From the NCBI GenBank assembly GCA_001513395.1, contig LFTP01000236.1, positions 1 to 6,467 on the forward strand: a stretch of 6,467 bases of DNA. The letters are read 5' to 3'. Numbering within the stretch: position 1 is the first letter of the stretch; each line of letters begins with the position of its first letter. Position numbers and translations under genes: made by a program. The DNA is from Clostridia bacterium DTU080. Its GTDB lineage: Bacteria > Bacillota > Limnochordia > DTU080. The notes below the pieces were generated by a model that saw only the letters and a list, made by a program, of their open reading frames with translations, did not search any database and was not told where the DNA came from. This document shows, in pieces, positions 6,374-6,467 of the stretch.

Positions 6374-6467
6374 TGTCAACGCCGGTTTTGAATTGACCCA
6401 CTTGGCGCCGATTGGAAATTGACCCACCCCCGGTTAACTCATTCGGATGTTGTTTTCGCTTCTTGGG
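6374..6467 (-). mobile_element. Terminus of an insertion sequence, most like an IS21-family end (continues beyond window)
   Basis: On the plus strand the end reads TGTCAACGCCGG from 6374, which is CCGGCGTTGACA on the minus strand. It is followed by two adjacent copies of a 26-bp repeat. TG...CA-type ends with multiple internal repeats carrying GTGGGTCAATT are characteristic of IS21-family elements. The recognisable IS1380 reading frame stops exactly at this boundary, supporting insertion into it. The minus-strand sequence at 6430-6467 could be the last codons of the element's helper ATPase gene, but too little is present to say. The other end and any target duplication lie outside the window. 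Confidence 0.65.
6376..6427 (-). repeat. Two tandem 26-bp terminal repeats of the IS end
   Basis: The copies occupy 6376-6401 and 6402-6427 with no spacer. They agree at 19 of 26 positions, and both end in AATTGACCCAC on the plus strand (GTGGGTCAATT on the minus strand). Multiple transposase-binding repeats near each end are a known trait of IS21-type elements. Confidence 0.8.

Noticed and set aside
1..6467. CRISPR arrays, tRNA or rRNA genes
   Set aside because: No regularly spaced repeats, cloverleaf-like segments or rRNA-like sequence were seen; the only tandem repeat is the two-copy IS end at 6376-6427.

Overview
This is a bacterial window of moderately high GC with two intact genes for an exported carbohydrate system. 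They are followed by a mobile-element graveyard. A sugar-type binding protein with a plain cleavable signal peptide (no lipobox cysteine), a secreted GH123/DUF6067-like enzyme, and mobile elements that read like group II intron, IS1380 and IS21 families seen in Bacillota and their relatives are compatible with a Gram-positive-related or diderm environmental lineage. The sequence alone does not fix the phylum.

Layout: (1) 1-258 is the 3' end of an exported-looking, aromatic-rich protein that starts before the window. (2) 259-365 is a leader with two overlapping inverted repeats that cannot form together, then a very strong Shine-Dalgarno. (3) 366-2558 is a 730-aa secreted protein of the DUF6067 / GH123-N-like type. 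(4) 2559-3653 is about 1.1 kb with no confident gene; several overlapping open frames suggest decayed coding DNA. (5) 3654-4907 is a 417-aa ABC-transporter solute-binding protein, closed by a clear intrinsic terminator at 4962-4999. No permease or ATPase gene follows it. (6) About 5018-5502 is the 3' part of a bacterial group II intron: the maturase (GIIM) C-terminus, then recognisable domains V and VI and the 3' splice boundary. (7) About 5695-6373 is a frameshifted, stop-containing IS1380-family transposase remnant on the minus strand. (8) 6374-6467 is the terminus of another insertion sequence, most like an IS21-family end with 26-bp tandem repeats. It sits exactly where the IS1380 reading frame is cut and runs out of the window.

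How the genes may work together: the GH123-like enzyme would act outside the membrane on a glycan, and the binding protein would capture a released sugar or oligosaccharide for an ABC importer encoded elsewhere. Each appears to be its own transcription unit. I found no clearly new defence or signalling system. The most interesting points are the orphan binding protein, the leader with alternative hairpins, and the intron and nested-IS remnants.
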